Shown here: positions 1-8,733 of the stretch, piece by piece | Layout of the letters: each line of letters opens with the position of its first letter | Numbering within the stretch: the stretch's first letter is position 1 | NCBI RefSeq assembly: GCF_003688855.1 | Contig: NZ_REFW01000002.1 | Location: forward strand, 372,001-436,000 | Direction of reading: 5' to 3' | Length of the DNA stretch: 64,000 bases | From: Tessaracoccus antarcticus | GTDB lineage: Bacteria > Actinomycetota > Actinomycetes > Propionibacteriales > Propionibacteriaceae | Notes under the pieces: generated by a model | Database searches by the model: none | Seen by the model: the letters and a program-made list of their open reading frames with translations, nothing else | Told to the model about the DNA's origin: nothing | Translations under genes and position numbers: made by a program

Positions 1-69
1 CGCAGCATCATCACGCACCATCCGCGGCGAGCGCTTGTCATATGGGTTGCGCCGACGTGGAATGGGGGC

Positions 70-591
70 ATGGCGAACTTTCAGATGATCCATTCACCCA
101 TCAGCGGCATCGTCGTCGACGACTCCGCCTGCGAACTCGACGATCTCGCGTCCTGCGGTGGCATCCAGGTGACGGTCCCGGCGGGGGAGTCGTGGGACGC
201 GCTGGCCGAGCGGGCAGTCACCTCCGAGTGGGTGGGGGTTGAGGCGCTGTCGTGGATCGATGGCACCGTCGGGGACGCAGTCCGCATCAACGCCGCCGCC
301 CACGGCCAGGCCGTGTCTGACACCGTCGTCTCCGTCCGGACATGGGACCGGCTGACTGATGCGCAGAAGACGTTCCCGCTCGCAGACTGCGCGTTGGGCA
401 CCGACACCTCCCGCTTCCTGGAAGTCCTCCCCGACGCGTCGGATCGCTTCGAGATCCTGGACGTGTCCTTCCTGTTCAGGCAGGGTGACCTGAGTGCCCC
501 GATCCGGGATGCGGACCTGGCCGCCACGCTCGGCATCCAGATGGGTGCCCGTGTCCCACTTGGCGCCGTGCGTGAGGCGGTGCGACGCTAA
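70..591 (+). pseudogene. Truncated MurB-like remnant (UDP-N-acetylmuramate dehydrogenase family)
   Basis: The 173-residue product resembles the middle of actinobacterial MurB: VTVPAGESWDALAERAV, EWVGVEALS, VRTWDR, and the end of the FAD domain (FRQGDLSAPIRDADLA, then VREAVR). MurB reduces UDP-GlcNAc-enolpyruvate in peptidoglycan synthesis and is normally about 350 residues. Here the N-terminal FAD-binding strand (GGGSN) and the whole C-terminal catalytic domain are absent. The usual GxxGxxGATPIQNxGAYGQ stretch has decayed to WIDGTVGDAVRINAAAHGQ, and the conserved YRxSxFK region reads LGTDTSRFLEV. The frame itself is open, from ATG at 70 after a GGGGG stretch. I infer a non-functional second copy, with the true murB elsewhere in the genome. 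Confidence 0.6.
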
Positions 592-622
592 CGGTCGACA
601 TCGCTTGTGAGAAGGGCACCCC

Positions 623-1033
623 ATGAGACAGGCCACCCGTTGGTCAATTCTGCTGAGCGTGGCCTTGGCGACGGTCATAGCGCTCCTGACGCTGATGCCT
701 CCCACGCAGGTGGACGTGCCGGCCGGCGGCGACAAGTTCTACCACTTCACGGCCTTCGTGGCATTGGCGTTTCCCCTTGCCGTTGTCAGGCCGCGCTGGA
801 GCGTGGTGTTGTTCGTCGTGTACTCGGCCTACGGTGCAGCCATCGAGATCATTCAGCCCTACGTGGGACGCTCCCGCGAGGTGGCCGACCTGCTTGCCGA
901 CATGGTGGGCATCGCCGTCGGCATGCTTCTGGGGCTGCTGGTGCGGCGGCTCGTCGAGCACGTGCACCCCAGGGTGCAACCCTCGGGCGATGCCTCCCCG
1001 TCAAAGGCGTGGTCCGGTCCCGGGCGTCATTGA
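623..1033 (+). CDS. VanZ-like family membrane protein
   Basis: This 136-residue protein has about four hydrophobic segments (roughly residues 7-25, 40-55, 60-78 and 88-110). It carries VanZ-like hallmarks: DKFYHFTAF in the first loop, then AAIEIIQPYVGRSREVADLLADMVG, where the acidic/Gln/Arg pattern is typical of the family. The founding member VanZ gives low-level teicoplanin resistance, but most homologues have no assigned role. The start at 623 has GAAGGG six bases upstream. It lies between the MurB remnant and sdhC, with no clear functional link to either. The C-terminal 25 residues are hydrophilic and rich in Pro and Ser. Confidence 0.75.
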   Translation: MRQATRWSILLSVALATVIALLTLMPPTQVDVPAGGDKFYHFTAFVALAFPLAVVRPRWSVVLFVVYSAYGAAIEIIQPYVGRSREVADLLADMVGIAVGMLLGLLVRRLVEHVHPRVQPSGDASPSKAWSGPGRH

Positions 1034-1148
1034 GAGCAGTCCCCGGTCCTGACGGGCAATCCGCATGCGAAGTGCCCCTTTTATTGGGCCCCCGCGTGCG
1101 CCCCACAAGGTCTCGAAGTAGGTTGGAGGCATCTGGCAGGAGGTGGCA

Positions 1149-1949
1149 GTGACGTCATCACGTGTTGGCCGAGGACGGCATGCACACGGCGCGCTCGTGG
1201 AAGGCGGAACCACAGATCGTGACGCCCTGGGGATGGGGATCGTCCGCTCGGCACGGCTGAAGCCGCCGCCGAGAATCCCCAGCTGGGTACTCAAGGTGGT
1301 CATGGCCGTCACCGGCGTGGTGTTTGCCCTGTTCGTCCTCGTGCACATGATCGGCAACCTCAAGGTCTTCACCGGCGCTGAGCACTTCAACGAGTACGCA
1401 CACTGGCTCCGCACCGTTCTACAACCGTTCCTGCCCTACGAGGGCCTGCTGTGGATTCTGCGGATCGCGCTCATGGTGGCCCTGGTGGCGCACGTGTGGT
1501 CAGCCGCTCTCATCTGGCGACGCGGACGTGCTTCGCGGGGCAGGCACCGCCGGCCCGGTATGTGGGTCAAGAATTTCACTGCACGCACCATGGTGGTCAC
1601 CGGCATCGTGCTGCTGGGATTCGTCGTCTTCCACGTCCTCGACCTGACCACCGGCACCGCCGGTGTTGCCGTGGACACGTTCCAGCCAGCGACACCTTCG
1701 ACTGCCCACGCCTACGAGAACCTGGTCTCAAGCCTGCAGCGGCCATGGGTCGCGCTCGCCTACATGGTGTCGATGCTCGCCCTTTTTCTGCACTTGGCCC
1801 ACGGTCTCTGGACAGTGGTCAGCGACGTCGGCTTCACGGGCGTGCGGCTGCGCACCGTCGCCTGGTGGGTGGCCGGGGTGGTCGCCCTTGCCGTGATGCT
1901 GGGCAACATCCTCATCCCCATTGCCGTGCTGATGGGAGTCGTGGCGTGA
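1149..1949 (+). CDS. sdhC: Succinate dehydrogenase cytochrome b subunit
   Basis: Membrane anchor of a B. subtilis/Wolinella-type succinate:quinone oxidoreductase, which carries electrons between the FAD/Fe-S subunits and menaquinone via heme. The protein (266 residues) has five hydrophobic helices. Candidate heme-ligand histidines lie in LVHMIGNLKVF, in AHVWSA, in VVFHVLDL and in LFLHLAHGLW, as in family members of about 220-260 residues. GTG 1149 is chosen because AGGAGG stands five bases upstream; ATG 1233 is an alternative and would remove an unusual basic N-terminal tail. The stop overlaps the sdhA GTG (GTGA), so the three genes form a coupled sdhCAB operon. Confidence 0.93.
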   Translation: MTSSRVGRGRHAHGALVEGGTTDRDALGMGIVRSARLKPPPRIPSWVLKVVMAVTGVVFALFVLVHMIGNLKVFTGAEHFNEYAHWLRTVLQPFLPYEGLLWILRIALMVALVAHVWSAALIWRRGRASRGRHRRPGMWVKNFTARTMVVTGIVLLGFVVFHVLDLTTGTAGVAVDTFQPATPSTAHAYENLVSSLQRPWVALAYMVSMLALFLHLAHGLWTVVSDVGFTGVRLRTVAWWVAGVVALAVMLGNILIPIAVLMGVVA

Positions 1950-3910
1950 GGGGGCGTTGGAGGGGGCCGTCCTCACACGTCGACGGGGTCACGGTGGGAG
2001 GCGTCCTCGACCCCCACGCGCCGGATGCCCCCTACGACAGCGCCTGGCACCGCCGCAAGCTCGACTACCGACTGGTCAACCCGGCCAACCGGCGAAGGTT
2101 CAAGGTCATCGTTGTGGGGACCGGCCTGGCAGGCGCCGGCGCGGCAGCTGCGCTGGGGGAGCTGGGCTACCAGGTGGAGTCGTTCACGTTCCACGACGCG
2201 CCCCGCCGCGCGCACTCGGTGGCCGCGCAGGGTGGCATCAACGCAGCCCGTGAGGACACGGCCGACAACGACTCGCTGCAGCGCTTCGTCACCGACACCG
2301 TCAAGGGCGGCGATTTTCGCGGACGTGAAGTGGACGCCTTCCGCCTGGCGGAGGAGTCGATGCGGGTGGTGGATCACCTCAACGCCATTGGTGCGCCATT
2401 CGCCCGGGAGTACGGGGGCACCCTGGCCACTCGCTCCTTCGGAGGGGTGCAGGTGTCGCGCACGTTCTACGCCCGCGGCCAGACAGGACAGCAGTTGCAG
2501 GTGGCCAGCGCCCAGGCCCTGCAACGGCAGGTGCACGCCGGCACCGTGACGCTGCGGGTGCGCCACGAAATGCTGGACCTCATCATGGACGGCGACCGCG
2601 TAGGCGGCGTCGTCATGCGCAATCTCATCTCCGGTGACATCACCGCGCACACGGCGCACGCCGTCGTGCTGGCAACAGGCGGGTACGGCAACATCTTCTT
2701 CCACTCCACCCTGGCGAAGAACTCCAACGCCTCCGCCATCTGGAGGGCAGCGCAGCACGGTGCGCACTTCGCCTCGCCGTCCTTCATCCAGTTCCATCCC
2801 ACTGCGCTGCCCATCAGTTCACAGTGGCAGTCGAAGACCATCCTCATGAGCGAATCGCTGCGCAACGACGGCCGCGTCTGGGTGCCGACCCGGCCGGGGG
2901 ACCAGCGTCCGGCCAACGACATCCCCGAAACCGAGCGTGACTACTACCTGGAGCGGAAGTACCCCGCGTTCGGCAACCTCACTCCCCGTGACGTTGCCTC
3001 GCGTGCCGCCACCGAGCAGATTCGCTCCGGGCACGGTGTTGGCCCGCTCTGCAACGGCGTGTACCTCGACTTCCGCGATGCCATCGCCCGGCTGGGCCGT
3101 CACACCATCGCCGAGCGCTACGGCAACCTCTTCCACATGTACACCAACGCCACCGGGGAGGACCCCTACGAGGTGCCCATGCGCATTGCGCCGGGCGCGC
3201 ACTTCACCATGGGCGGGCTCTGGAGCGATTACGACCTCATGACCTCGCTGCCCGGCCTGTTCGTCGGCGGAGAGTGCGGATGGGGATATCACGGCGCCAA
3301 CCGGCTGGGTGCCAACTCGTTGCTGTCCGCCTGTGTGGACGGCTGGTTCACGCTGCCGCACACGGTGGCCAATTATCTTGCCCCCCACCTGGGCACAGAG
3401 CCGCTGGCGGATGACTCCCCGCAGGTCCGGGCCGCGCTGTCGCGTACCCGGGCACGCGCGGATGCGCTGCTCGCCATTGGCGGCACCCATGGGCCCGGCC
3501 ACTTCCACCGATTACTGGGCGCCATTCTCTACGAGGGCTGCGGCGTGATCCGCAGCCGGGAAACACTGGAGCACGCCATCGGGCGCATCCGTGAGCTGCG
3601 GGCCGAGTTCTGGCGCGACCTGCGCGTTGTCGGCACCGGTCTGCACCTCAACCAGGAGCTGGAACTCGCCGGCCGGGTGGCCGACTACCTGGAACTCGCC
3701 GAACTGATGTGCGTCGACGCCCTGGATCGGGAGGAATCGTGCGGGGCGCACTTCCGTGCAGAGCACCAACGAGACGGCGAGGCCACTCGCGACGACAAGC
3801 GATGGGCCTTCGCCTCCGCCTGGCAGGTCGGGACCGATGGCGGCTTCATACGGCATCACGAACCGCTGCACTTCGACACGGTGCCGCTGACGACGAGGGA
3901 CTACCGATGA
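1946..3910 (+). CDS. sdhA: Succinate dehydrogenase / fumarate reductase flavoprotein subunit
   Basis: Catalytic FAD subunit interconverting succinate and fumarate at the cytoplasmic membrane. Visible features are the dinucleotide-binding VVGTGLAGAGAAAALG, the flavinylation motif HSVAAQGGIN with the His that carries covalent FAD, the substrate-side FHPTALP, and the C-terminal GECGWGYHGANRLGANSLL. At about 654 residues it fits the long B. subtilis/actinobacterial class rather than the E. coli class. GTG 1946 overlaps the sdhC stop by four bases and has GGGAG at good spacing; GTG 1994 is a possible later start. The gene ends in an ATGA overlap with sdhB. In propionic-type fermenters such an enzyme can run as a fumarate reductase; direction cannot be told from sequence. 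Confidence 0.96.
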   Translation: MRGRWRGPSSHVDGVTVGGVLDPHAPDAPYDSAWHRRKLDYRLVNPANRRRFKVIVVGTGLAGAGAAAALGELGYQVESFTFHDAPRRAHSVAAQGGINAAREDTADNDSLQRFVTDTVKGGDFRGREVDAFRLAEESMRVVDHLNAIGAPFAREYGGTLATRSFGGVQVSRTFYARGQTGQQLQVASAQALQRQVHAGTVTLRVRHEMLDLIMDGDRVGGVVMRNLISGDITAHTAHAVVLATGGYGNIFFHSTLAKNSNASAIWRAAQHGAHFASPSFIQFHPTALPISSQWQSKTILMSESLRNDGRVWVPTRPGDQRPANDIPETERDYYLERKYPAFGNLTPRDVASRAATEQIRSGHGVGPLCNGVYLDFRDAIARLGRHTIAERYGNLFHMYTNATGEDPYEVPMRIAPGAHFTMGGLWSDYDLMTSLPGLFVGGECGWGYHGANRLGANSLLSACVDGWFTLPHTVANYLAPHLGTEPLADDSPQVRAALSRTRARADALLAIGGTHGPGHFHRLLGAILYEGCGVIRSRETLEHAIGRIRELRAEFWRDLRVVGTGLHLNQELELAGRVADYLELAELMCVDALDREESCGAHFRAEHQRDGEATRDDKRWAFASAWQVGTDGGFIRHHEPLHFDTVPLTTRDYR

Positions 3911-4656
3911 AACTGGTCATGGACGTCTGGCGCCAGGCAGCCCCGGGGGAGGCCGGCCACTACGAGACGCACGAGGTGGACGACGCCACACCGGAGATGT
4001 CGCTGCTTGAGCTGCTCGACCGACTGAACTTCGCGCTCGTCGAGAATGATCGTGAACCGGTGGCGTTCGAGTCCGACTGCCGGGAGGGCATCTGCGGTGC
4101 CTGCGGCATCACCGTCGACGGCATCCCCCACGGCCCCCAGCAGAACACACCCTCCTGCCACCAACGCCTCGCCAGCTTCCACGACGGGCAACGCATACGG
4201 CTGGAGCCGTTGCGCTCCGCGGCCTATCCCGTGATCCGCGACCTCGTCGTCGACCGTTCCGCATTGGATCGGATCATCGTGGCCGGTGGTCACGTGGCCG
4301 TCCCCGGCGGTTCTGCCCCTGACGCGGACGCGCTGCTGGTGTCCCACGAACGTGCGGAGCAGGCACTGGACATGGCCGCCTGCATCGGGTGCGGAGCCTG
4401 CGTGGCGGCCTGCCCCAACGGCGCCGCGCATCTGTTCGTGGGCTCCAAGCTCGCGCACCTGTCGCTGCTGCCCACCGGGAGGCAGGAGCGCGGCAAGCGG
4501 GCGAGGGCGATGCTGAACGAGATGGAACAGGACTTCGGCCCCTGCTCCCTGTACGGGGAGTGCGCGAAGGTCTGCCCCGCCAACATCCCGTTGACGGCCA
4601 TCGCGGCGGTCAACAAGGAGGGTCTGCGCAGCTTCTTCCGACACAAGGACGACTGA
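3907..4656 (+). CDS. sdhB: Succinate dehydrogenase / fumarate reductase iron-sulfur subunit
   Basis: Electron-transfer subunit of the sdhCAB complex, 249 residues. The N-terminal ferredoxin domain has the [2Fe-2S] ligands in DCREGICGACG plus a later Cys at PSC. The C-terminal domain has CIGCGACVAACP for the [4Fe-4S] centre and a second Cys cluster CSLYGECAKVCP for the [3Fe-4S] centre. All expected cysteines are present. The start ATG overlaps the sdhA stop (ATGA), so translation is probably coupled. A six-base-pair hairpin (CACCCG/CGGGTG, 4658-4676) follows the stop and could end the operon weakly. Confidence 0.96.
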   Translation: MKLVMDVWRQAAPGEAGHYETHEVDDATPEMSLLELLDRLNFALVENDREPVAFESDCREGICGACGITVDGIPHGPQQNTPSCHQRLASFHDGQRIRLEPLRSAAYPVIRDLVVDRSALDRIIVAGGHVAVPGGSAPDADALLVSHERAEQALDMAACIGCGACVAACPNGAAHLFVGSKLAHLSLLPTGRQERGKRARAMLNEMEQDFGPCSLYGECAKVCPANIPLTAIAAVNKEGLRSFFRHKDD

Positions 4657-4954
4657 CCACCCGTCGTGAGCGGGTGTTCCCGCGCACTGTCGTCCGGTCC
4701 GCAGCTCTTGGTATCGGTGCCAGCCCCACGTCGGCCGGGAGTTGCAGCTGCGCTTCAGTGAAGCGGGGGAGTGACCGTGTCGTCGAAGGCCCACCGGGAC
4801 GATGTGCCAGTGGGTCATGTCCCGAGGCCGGGCCGCAACGAGTCTCGATGGCCACCGGCGATTCGGAAATAGTGGCCGCCCACCCTTCTAGACTGCCGGG
4901 AGAGACGTCGCCGGGGGTGGACGAACAACGACACCGAAATGCAAGGGAGCAGTC
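4657..4954. other. Intergenic region between sdhB and gnd
   Basis: About 300 bases with no convincing gene. It begins with a weak hairpin after sdhB (4658-4676). Near its end, TAGACT at about 4893-4898 could serve as a -10 element for gnd, but I see no good -35. The gnd Shine-Dalgarno (AAGGGAG) lies just before 4955. Confidence 0.4.
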
Positions 4955-6034
4955 ATGCAATTGGGAATGGTTGGTTTGGGGCGTATGGGCGCCAACATTG
5001 TCCGGCGGCTGATGAAGGACGGCCACGAGTGTGTCGTCAACGACGTCAACCAGGGCCCGATTGACGCGCTGGTCAAGGAGGGTGCCATCGGGGCGACGGA
5101 CTACGCCGACCTGGCGTCCAAGCTCGAGGCGCCGCGAGCAGTGTGGCTCATGGTGCCCGCAGGTATCGCGGGGGACGTGGTGGAGCAGGTGGCAGCAGTC
5201 CTGGAGGCGGGCGACATCATCATCGATGGTGGCAACTCCAACTACCGCGACGACGTGCGTCGTGCCAAGACGCTGAACGAGAAGGGCATCCACTTCATGG
5301 ATGTTGGCACCAGCGGTGGCGTCTTCGGGTTGGAGCGCGGTTACTGCCTCATGGTGGGGGGCCACGATGAGGCGTTCCAGCGCATCGAGCCCATCCTGAA
5401 GACCATCGCTCCCGGAGCGACTGACGTGGACCGCACGCCAGGGCGTGAGGGGGATCGCACCCCGGAGGAGCTGGGGTACCTGCACTGCGGCCCCTCGGGT
5501 GCCGGGCACTTCGTGAAAATGGTCCACAACGGCATCGAGTACGGCATGATGGCGGCGCTCGCCGAGGGCTTCAACATCCTGGACCACGCTGACGCCGGCA
5601 TCACGGAGGCTGCACACAGCGCGGAGATCGCTCCCTTGGAGTTCCCGGAGTACTACCAGTTCAACATTGATGTTCCCGCAGTGGCGGAGCTGTGGCGGCG
5701 GGGCTCGGTCATCTCGTCCTGGTTGTTGGACCTGACGGCCGCAGCGCTGGCCAGCAACCCGGAACTCGACCACCTGGCTGGCCGCGTCTCGGACTCCGGT
5801 GAGGGTCGCTGGACCGTCAAGGCCGCCGTCGACACCGGCACCCCGGCACCGGTACTGGCCGCCGCACTGTTCGAGCGGTTTGCGTCACGCGGCGAGGACC
5901 ACTTCGCCAACAAGGTGCTCTCGGCCATGCGTCTGCAGTTCGGAGGCCACGAAGAACTCCCCGCTGGCGACGTGCTGGAGGCCGGCGGCCGCAAGGCCGA
6001 GCACCACGACACGGGACAGTCGCAGCAGAGCTGA
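4955..6034 (+). CDS. gnd: 6-phosphogluconate dehydrogenase, decarboxylating (short, NAD-type)
   Basis: Oxidatively decarboxylates 6-phosphogluconate to ribulose 5-phosphate in the pentose phosphate pathway. The N-terminal Rossmann motif is MVGLGRMGANIVRRL; downstream are DGGNSNYRDD, the DVGTSGGVFG substrate loop, and the catalytic HFVKMVHNGIEYGMM containing the conserved Lys and His-Asn. At 359 residues it belongs to the short YqeC/GntZ-like class rather than the 470-residue NADP class. Start ATG follows AAGGGAG. The C-terminal 20 residues are hydrophilic and variable. It appears to be a single-gene unit; a seven-base-pair hairpin at 6054-6075 follows. Confidence 0.93.
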   Translation: MQLGMVGLGRMGANIVRRLMKDGHECVVNDVNQGPIDALVKEGAIGATDYADLASKLEAPRAVWLMVPAGIAGDVVEQVAAVLEAGDIIIDGGNSNYRDDVRRAKTLNEKGIHFMDVGTSGGVFGLERGYCLMVGGHDEAFQRIEPILKTIAPGATDVDRTPGREGDRTPEELGYLHCGPSGAGHFVKMVHNGIEYGMMAALAEGFNILDHADAGITEAAHSAEIAPLEFPEYYQFNIDVPAVAELWRRGSVISSWLLDLTAAALASNPELDHLAGRVSDSGEGRWTVKAAVDTGTPAPVLAAALFERFASRGEDHFANKVLSAMRLQFGGHEELPAGDVLEAGGRKAEHHDTGQSQQS

Positions 6035-6053
6035 GATTGCGACGCTGACGGAG

Positions 6054-6075
6054 TCGTCCCCCACCTCCGGGACGA
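6054..6075 (+). terminator. Weak hairpin after gnd
   Basis: TCGTCCC (6054-6060) pairs with GGGACGA (6069-6075) around an eight-base loop, about 20 bases after the gnd stop. There is no U-run, as is common in high-GC actinobacteria. Only modest support. Confidence 0.35.
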
Positions 6076-6177
6076 GGCGGAGCGCCATGAACTTCTGACG
6101 GAGCCGGGGACGGGGAGTCACGGCTCTGACATGATGGAAATCGAGAAGGCACAGCGACGATTCAAGGAGTGGACACG

Positions 6178-6597
6178 ATGGCTGAAGCAACCGATCAGGG
6201 CCGCAAACCCTTTGTCACCGACATTGAGCACGAGACGGTGGAAAACACGAACTTTCGCACCACGCTGTGGACGGGTGCCCACCTCCAGTTGACGGTCATG
6301 AGCATCCCGCCGGGCGGCGACATCGGGCTGGAGGTCCACGAGGAGAACGACCAGTTCCTGCGCGTCGAGCAGGGCCGCGGACGCTGCGAGATGGGACCGG
6401 AGGAGGGCAGGTTCACCTTCGTGCGCGACGTCGCCGACGATGACATCATCCTCGTGCCCGCCGGCACCTGGCACAACGTCACCAACACCGGCGACGACGA
6501 CCTGAAGGTCTACGTGCTCTACGGCCCAGCCGACCACGAACCCGGGACGGTGCACGCCACCCAGGCCGACGCCGAAGCGGACCCGCACGAGCACTGA
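6178..6597 (+). CDS. Cupin domain-containing protein
   Basis: A 139-residue single-cupin protein. The first cupin motif reads GGDIGLEVHEENDQFLRVEQGRG, with His/Glu metal-ligand candidates, and the second reads ILVPAGTWHNVTNTG with the conserved His. Proteins of this shape are small beta-barrels that bind a divalent metal and may be isomerases, dioxygenases or sugar-binding proteins; the substrate cannot be told here. ATG 6178 is preceded by AAGGAG eight bases upstream, better than the in-frame GTG at 6169. The Asp/Glu-rich C-terminus (after residue 120) is typical of this subgroup. Confidence 0.88.
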   Translation: MAEATDQGRKPFVTDIEHETVENTNFRTTLWTGAHLQLTVMSIPPGGDIGLEVHEENDQFLRVEQGRGRCEMGPEEGRFTFVRDVADDDIILVPAGTWHNVTNTGDDDLKVYVLYGPADHEPGTVHATQADAEADPHEH

Positions 6598-6749
6598 TTC
6601 GCGGAGCCGGGCAAGCGGCGCCTCGTCACCGCCGTTGTGACCGCTGTCCCAGGGCTGTGCGCCCGTGCGATGGCTGGTCCTGGTGCGGCCGCTGATGTGC
6701 GGGCACCCGCCGTCCACACGACGCCGGGCATCCACCAGGTCAGCGGCCG

Positions 6750-7185
6750 GTGGCGGATCCGCAGGCAGCGAAAGTGGCCGTGGCGGTGGGGCAGATGCAC
6801 GGCGAAGAGCGTTTCACCCACCGCACGGCATGGGAGATCTGAAGGATCCCCGCCCCGTCAGGGGGCTCCAGCTGTGGGTGATCCCCACCCTCAACCCCGA
6901 CGGTGAGGCCCTCGGCCGTCGCCAGAACGCGGCGGGGGTGGACCTGAGCACCAACGTCGGCGCCGACCGGGCGGCCGAGAGTGGCCGCTGCAACTCCGGT
7001 CCCGCCGCGTGGGGCGAACCGGAGTCACGCGCCGTCCGGGACTTCCGCACTCGTGTGCGGCCAGGTGAACTCGTCTCCCTGCGATCACCCTCGAGTACGG
7101 CTACGCTCCCAGCCACGACTACTACACCCGCGCCGCCCGCGACGGCCCTGTGAAGGCACTGGGCGGGGCGTACACGAGCCGATGA
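6750..7185 (+). pseudogene. Decayed M14 zinc carboxypeptidase
   Basis: Three consecutive frames together spell an M14 carboxypeptidase. Segment one (6750-6839) contains AVGQMHGEERFTHRTA with the HxxE zinc motif, then hits a stop at 6840. Segment two, in another frame (about 6833-7080), reads LQLWVIPTLNPDGEALGRRQ, AAGVDLSTN and CNSGPAAWGEPESRAVRDF, the substrate-binding region. Segment three (7084-7185) reads ITLEYGYAPSHDYYTRAARD with the catalytic Glu region and the natural C-terminus. The N-terminus is missing, and there is probably an internal deletion between segments two and three, because the third zinc His region is not seen. Two frameshifts plus a deletion make it a pseudogene rather than a simple sequencing error. 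Confidence 0.75.
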
Positions 7186-7218
7186 CGACACTCCACCACC
7201 TACTCACCGGGAGATTCC

Positions 7219-8733
7219 ATGACACTGCGCAACCAGGTCCAGCTCATCACCTACGCCGACCGCCTCGGTGGTGACCTTCCCGGTCTGGCCCGGGTCCTGC
7301 GAGCACCCGAACTCGACGGTGCGTTCGGCGGGGTGCACGTGCTGCCGTTCTTCACCCCCTTCGACGGCGCCGACGCCGGGTTCGACCCCGTCGACCACAC
7401 CGCCGTCGACCCCCGACTCGGCACCTGGGACGACGTGCGTGACATCGCGACCACCCATGACGTGGTGGTGGACCTCATCGTCAACCACGTCTCCGCCGAC
7501 TCCGCCGCCTTCCGGGACGTGCAGGCCAACGGGGAGGCGTCGGAGTCCTACCCGATGTTCCTCACGATGTCGACGGTGTTTCCGGACGGCGCCACAGAGG
7601 AGGACCTCACCCGCATCTACCGCCCACGCCCGGGGCTGCCGTTCACGCCTGTGAGGCTGGGTGATCGCCTGCGCTACGTGTGGACCACCTTCACGCCCCA
7701 GCAGGTGGACATCGACGTCCGCTCCGAGGCCGGTCAGGCGTACCTGACCTCCATCCTGGAAGCCGTTGCCGCGGCCGGCGTCTCCCTCATCCGGCTGGAT
7801 GCCGTCGGGTATGCATTGAAGACACCCGGCACCACCAGTTTCATGACGCCTGAGACCTTCCAGTTCATCGAGGCCTTCACGGCGCAGGCGCGTGAGCGCG
7901 GCGTTGACGTCCTCGTGGAGGTGCATTCGTACTACCGGCGCCAGATGGAGATCGGCCGGTCCGTGGACCTCGTCTACGACTTCGCACTGCCGCCGCTGGT
8001 CCTGCATGCCCTCTACACCGCCGACGGTGAGGCGCTCGTGCGATGGATGGGCATCCGGCCGCCCAACGCTGTGACCGTGCTGGACACCCATGACGGCATC
8101 GGGGTGATCGACGTCGGACCCGACCAGAGCGAACCGGATCGTCCCGGACTCCTCACCCCGGCCCAGATTGACGAACTCGTCGAGGGCATCCACCACCACA
8201 CCGGAGGAACGTCCGCCGAGGCAACAGGGGCTGCGGCCTCCAACCTCGACCTCTACCAGGTCAACTCCACCTTCTACGACGCGCTGGGGCGCGACGACCA
8301 GCGCTACCTGGCTGCCCGCGCCATCCAGCTGTTCACCCCCGGCATCCCGCAGGTCTACTACGTGGGTGCCCTCGCCGGCGGCAACGACATGGACCTGCTG
8401 ACCCGTACCGGTGTGGGGCGCGACATCAACCGCCACCACTACACGCCTGCCGAGATCTCGGACGCCCTGGAGCGCCCCGTCGTCCAGGCGCTGCTGGGGC
8501 TGTGCCGCCTCCGCAATCACGTGCCTGCCTTCGACGGGGTCCTTGACGTGGGCCTCGACGGCGAAACTGTGACCATGCGGCGCCGCGGCGTGGAGGTCCC
8601 GGACGCGGAAGCCACCCTGGTGGTGGACCTGGCAACGGGGCAGGCGAGCATCGTCTGGGAACATGCTGGCGGCTCTGGTCGGGTGGAGGATCTTCTGTCC
8701 CTCAGCGGTTACACGACACCTCGGATGTCATAG
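7219..8733 (+). CDS. Sucrose phosphorylase (GH13 subfamily 18)
   Basis: Predicted to phosphorolyse sucrose to alpha-glucose 1-phosphate and fructose in the cytoplasm. The 504-residue length equals that of the bifidobacterial enzyme. The three GH13 catalytic residues are visible: nucleophile Asp in IRLDAVGYALK, acid/base Glu in VLVEVHSYY, and the transition-state Asp in TVLDTHDGIGV. Other family features are VDLIVNHVS and PGIPQVYYVGALAGGND, and no signal peptide is present. Start ATG has a GGGAG upstream. Closely related phosphorylases for glucosylglycerate or sucrose 6-phosphate are possible alternatives. It overlaps the convergent MgtC-like gene by six bases. Confidence 0.88.
   Translation: MTLRNQVQLITYADRLGGDLPGLARVLRAPELDGAFGGVHVLPFFTPFDGADAGFDPVDHTAVDPRLGTWDDVRDIATTHDVVVDLIVNHVSADSAAFRDVQANGEASESYPMFLTMSTVFPDGATEEDLTRIYRPRPGLPFTPVRLGDRLRYVWTTFTPQQVDIDVRSEAGQAYLTSILEAVAAAGVSLIRLDAVGYALKTPGTTSFMTPETFQFIEAFTAQARERGVDVLVEVHSYYRRQMEIGRSVDLVYDFALPPLVLHALYTADGEALVRWMGIRPPNAVTVLDTHDGIGVIDVGPDQSEPDRPGLLTPAQIDELVEGIHHHTGGTSAEATGAAASNLDLYQVNSTFYDALGRDDQRYLAARAIQLFTPGIPQVYYVGALAGGNDMDLLTRTGVGRDINRHHYTPAEISDALERPVVQALLGLCRLRNHVPAFDGVLDVGLDGETVTMRRRGVEVPDAEATLVVDLATGQASIVWEHAGGSGRVEDLLSLSGYTTPRMS

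Noticed and set aside
7204-8664. A 486-codon minus-strand frame opposite sucrose phosphorylase
   Set aside because: It mirrors the coding strand of a well-supported GH13 protein and shows no family motif; such antisense frames are common in this genome.
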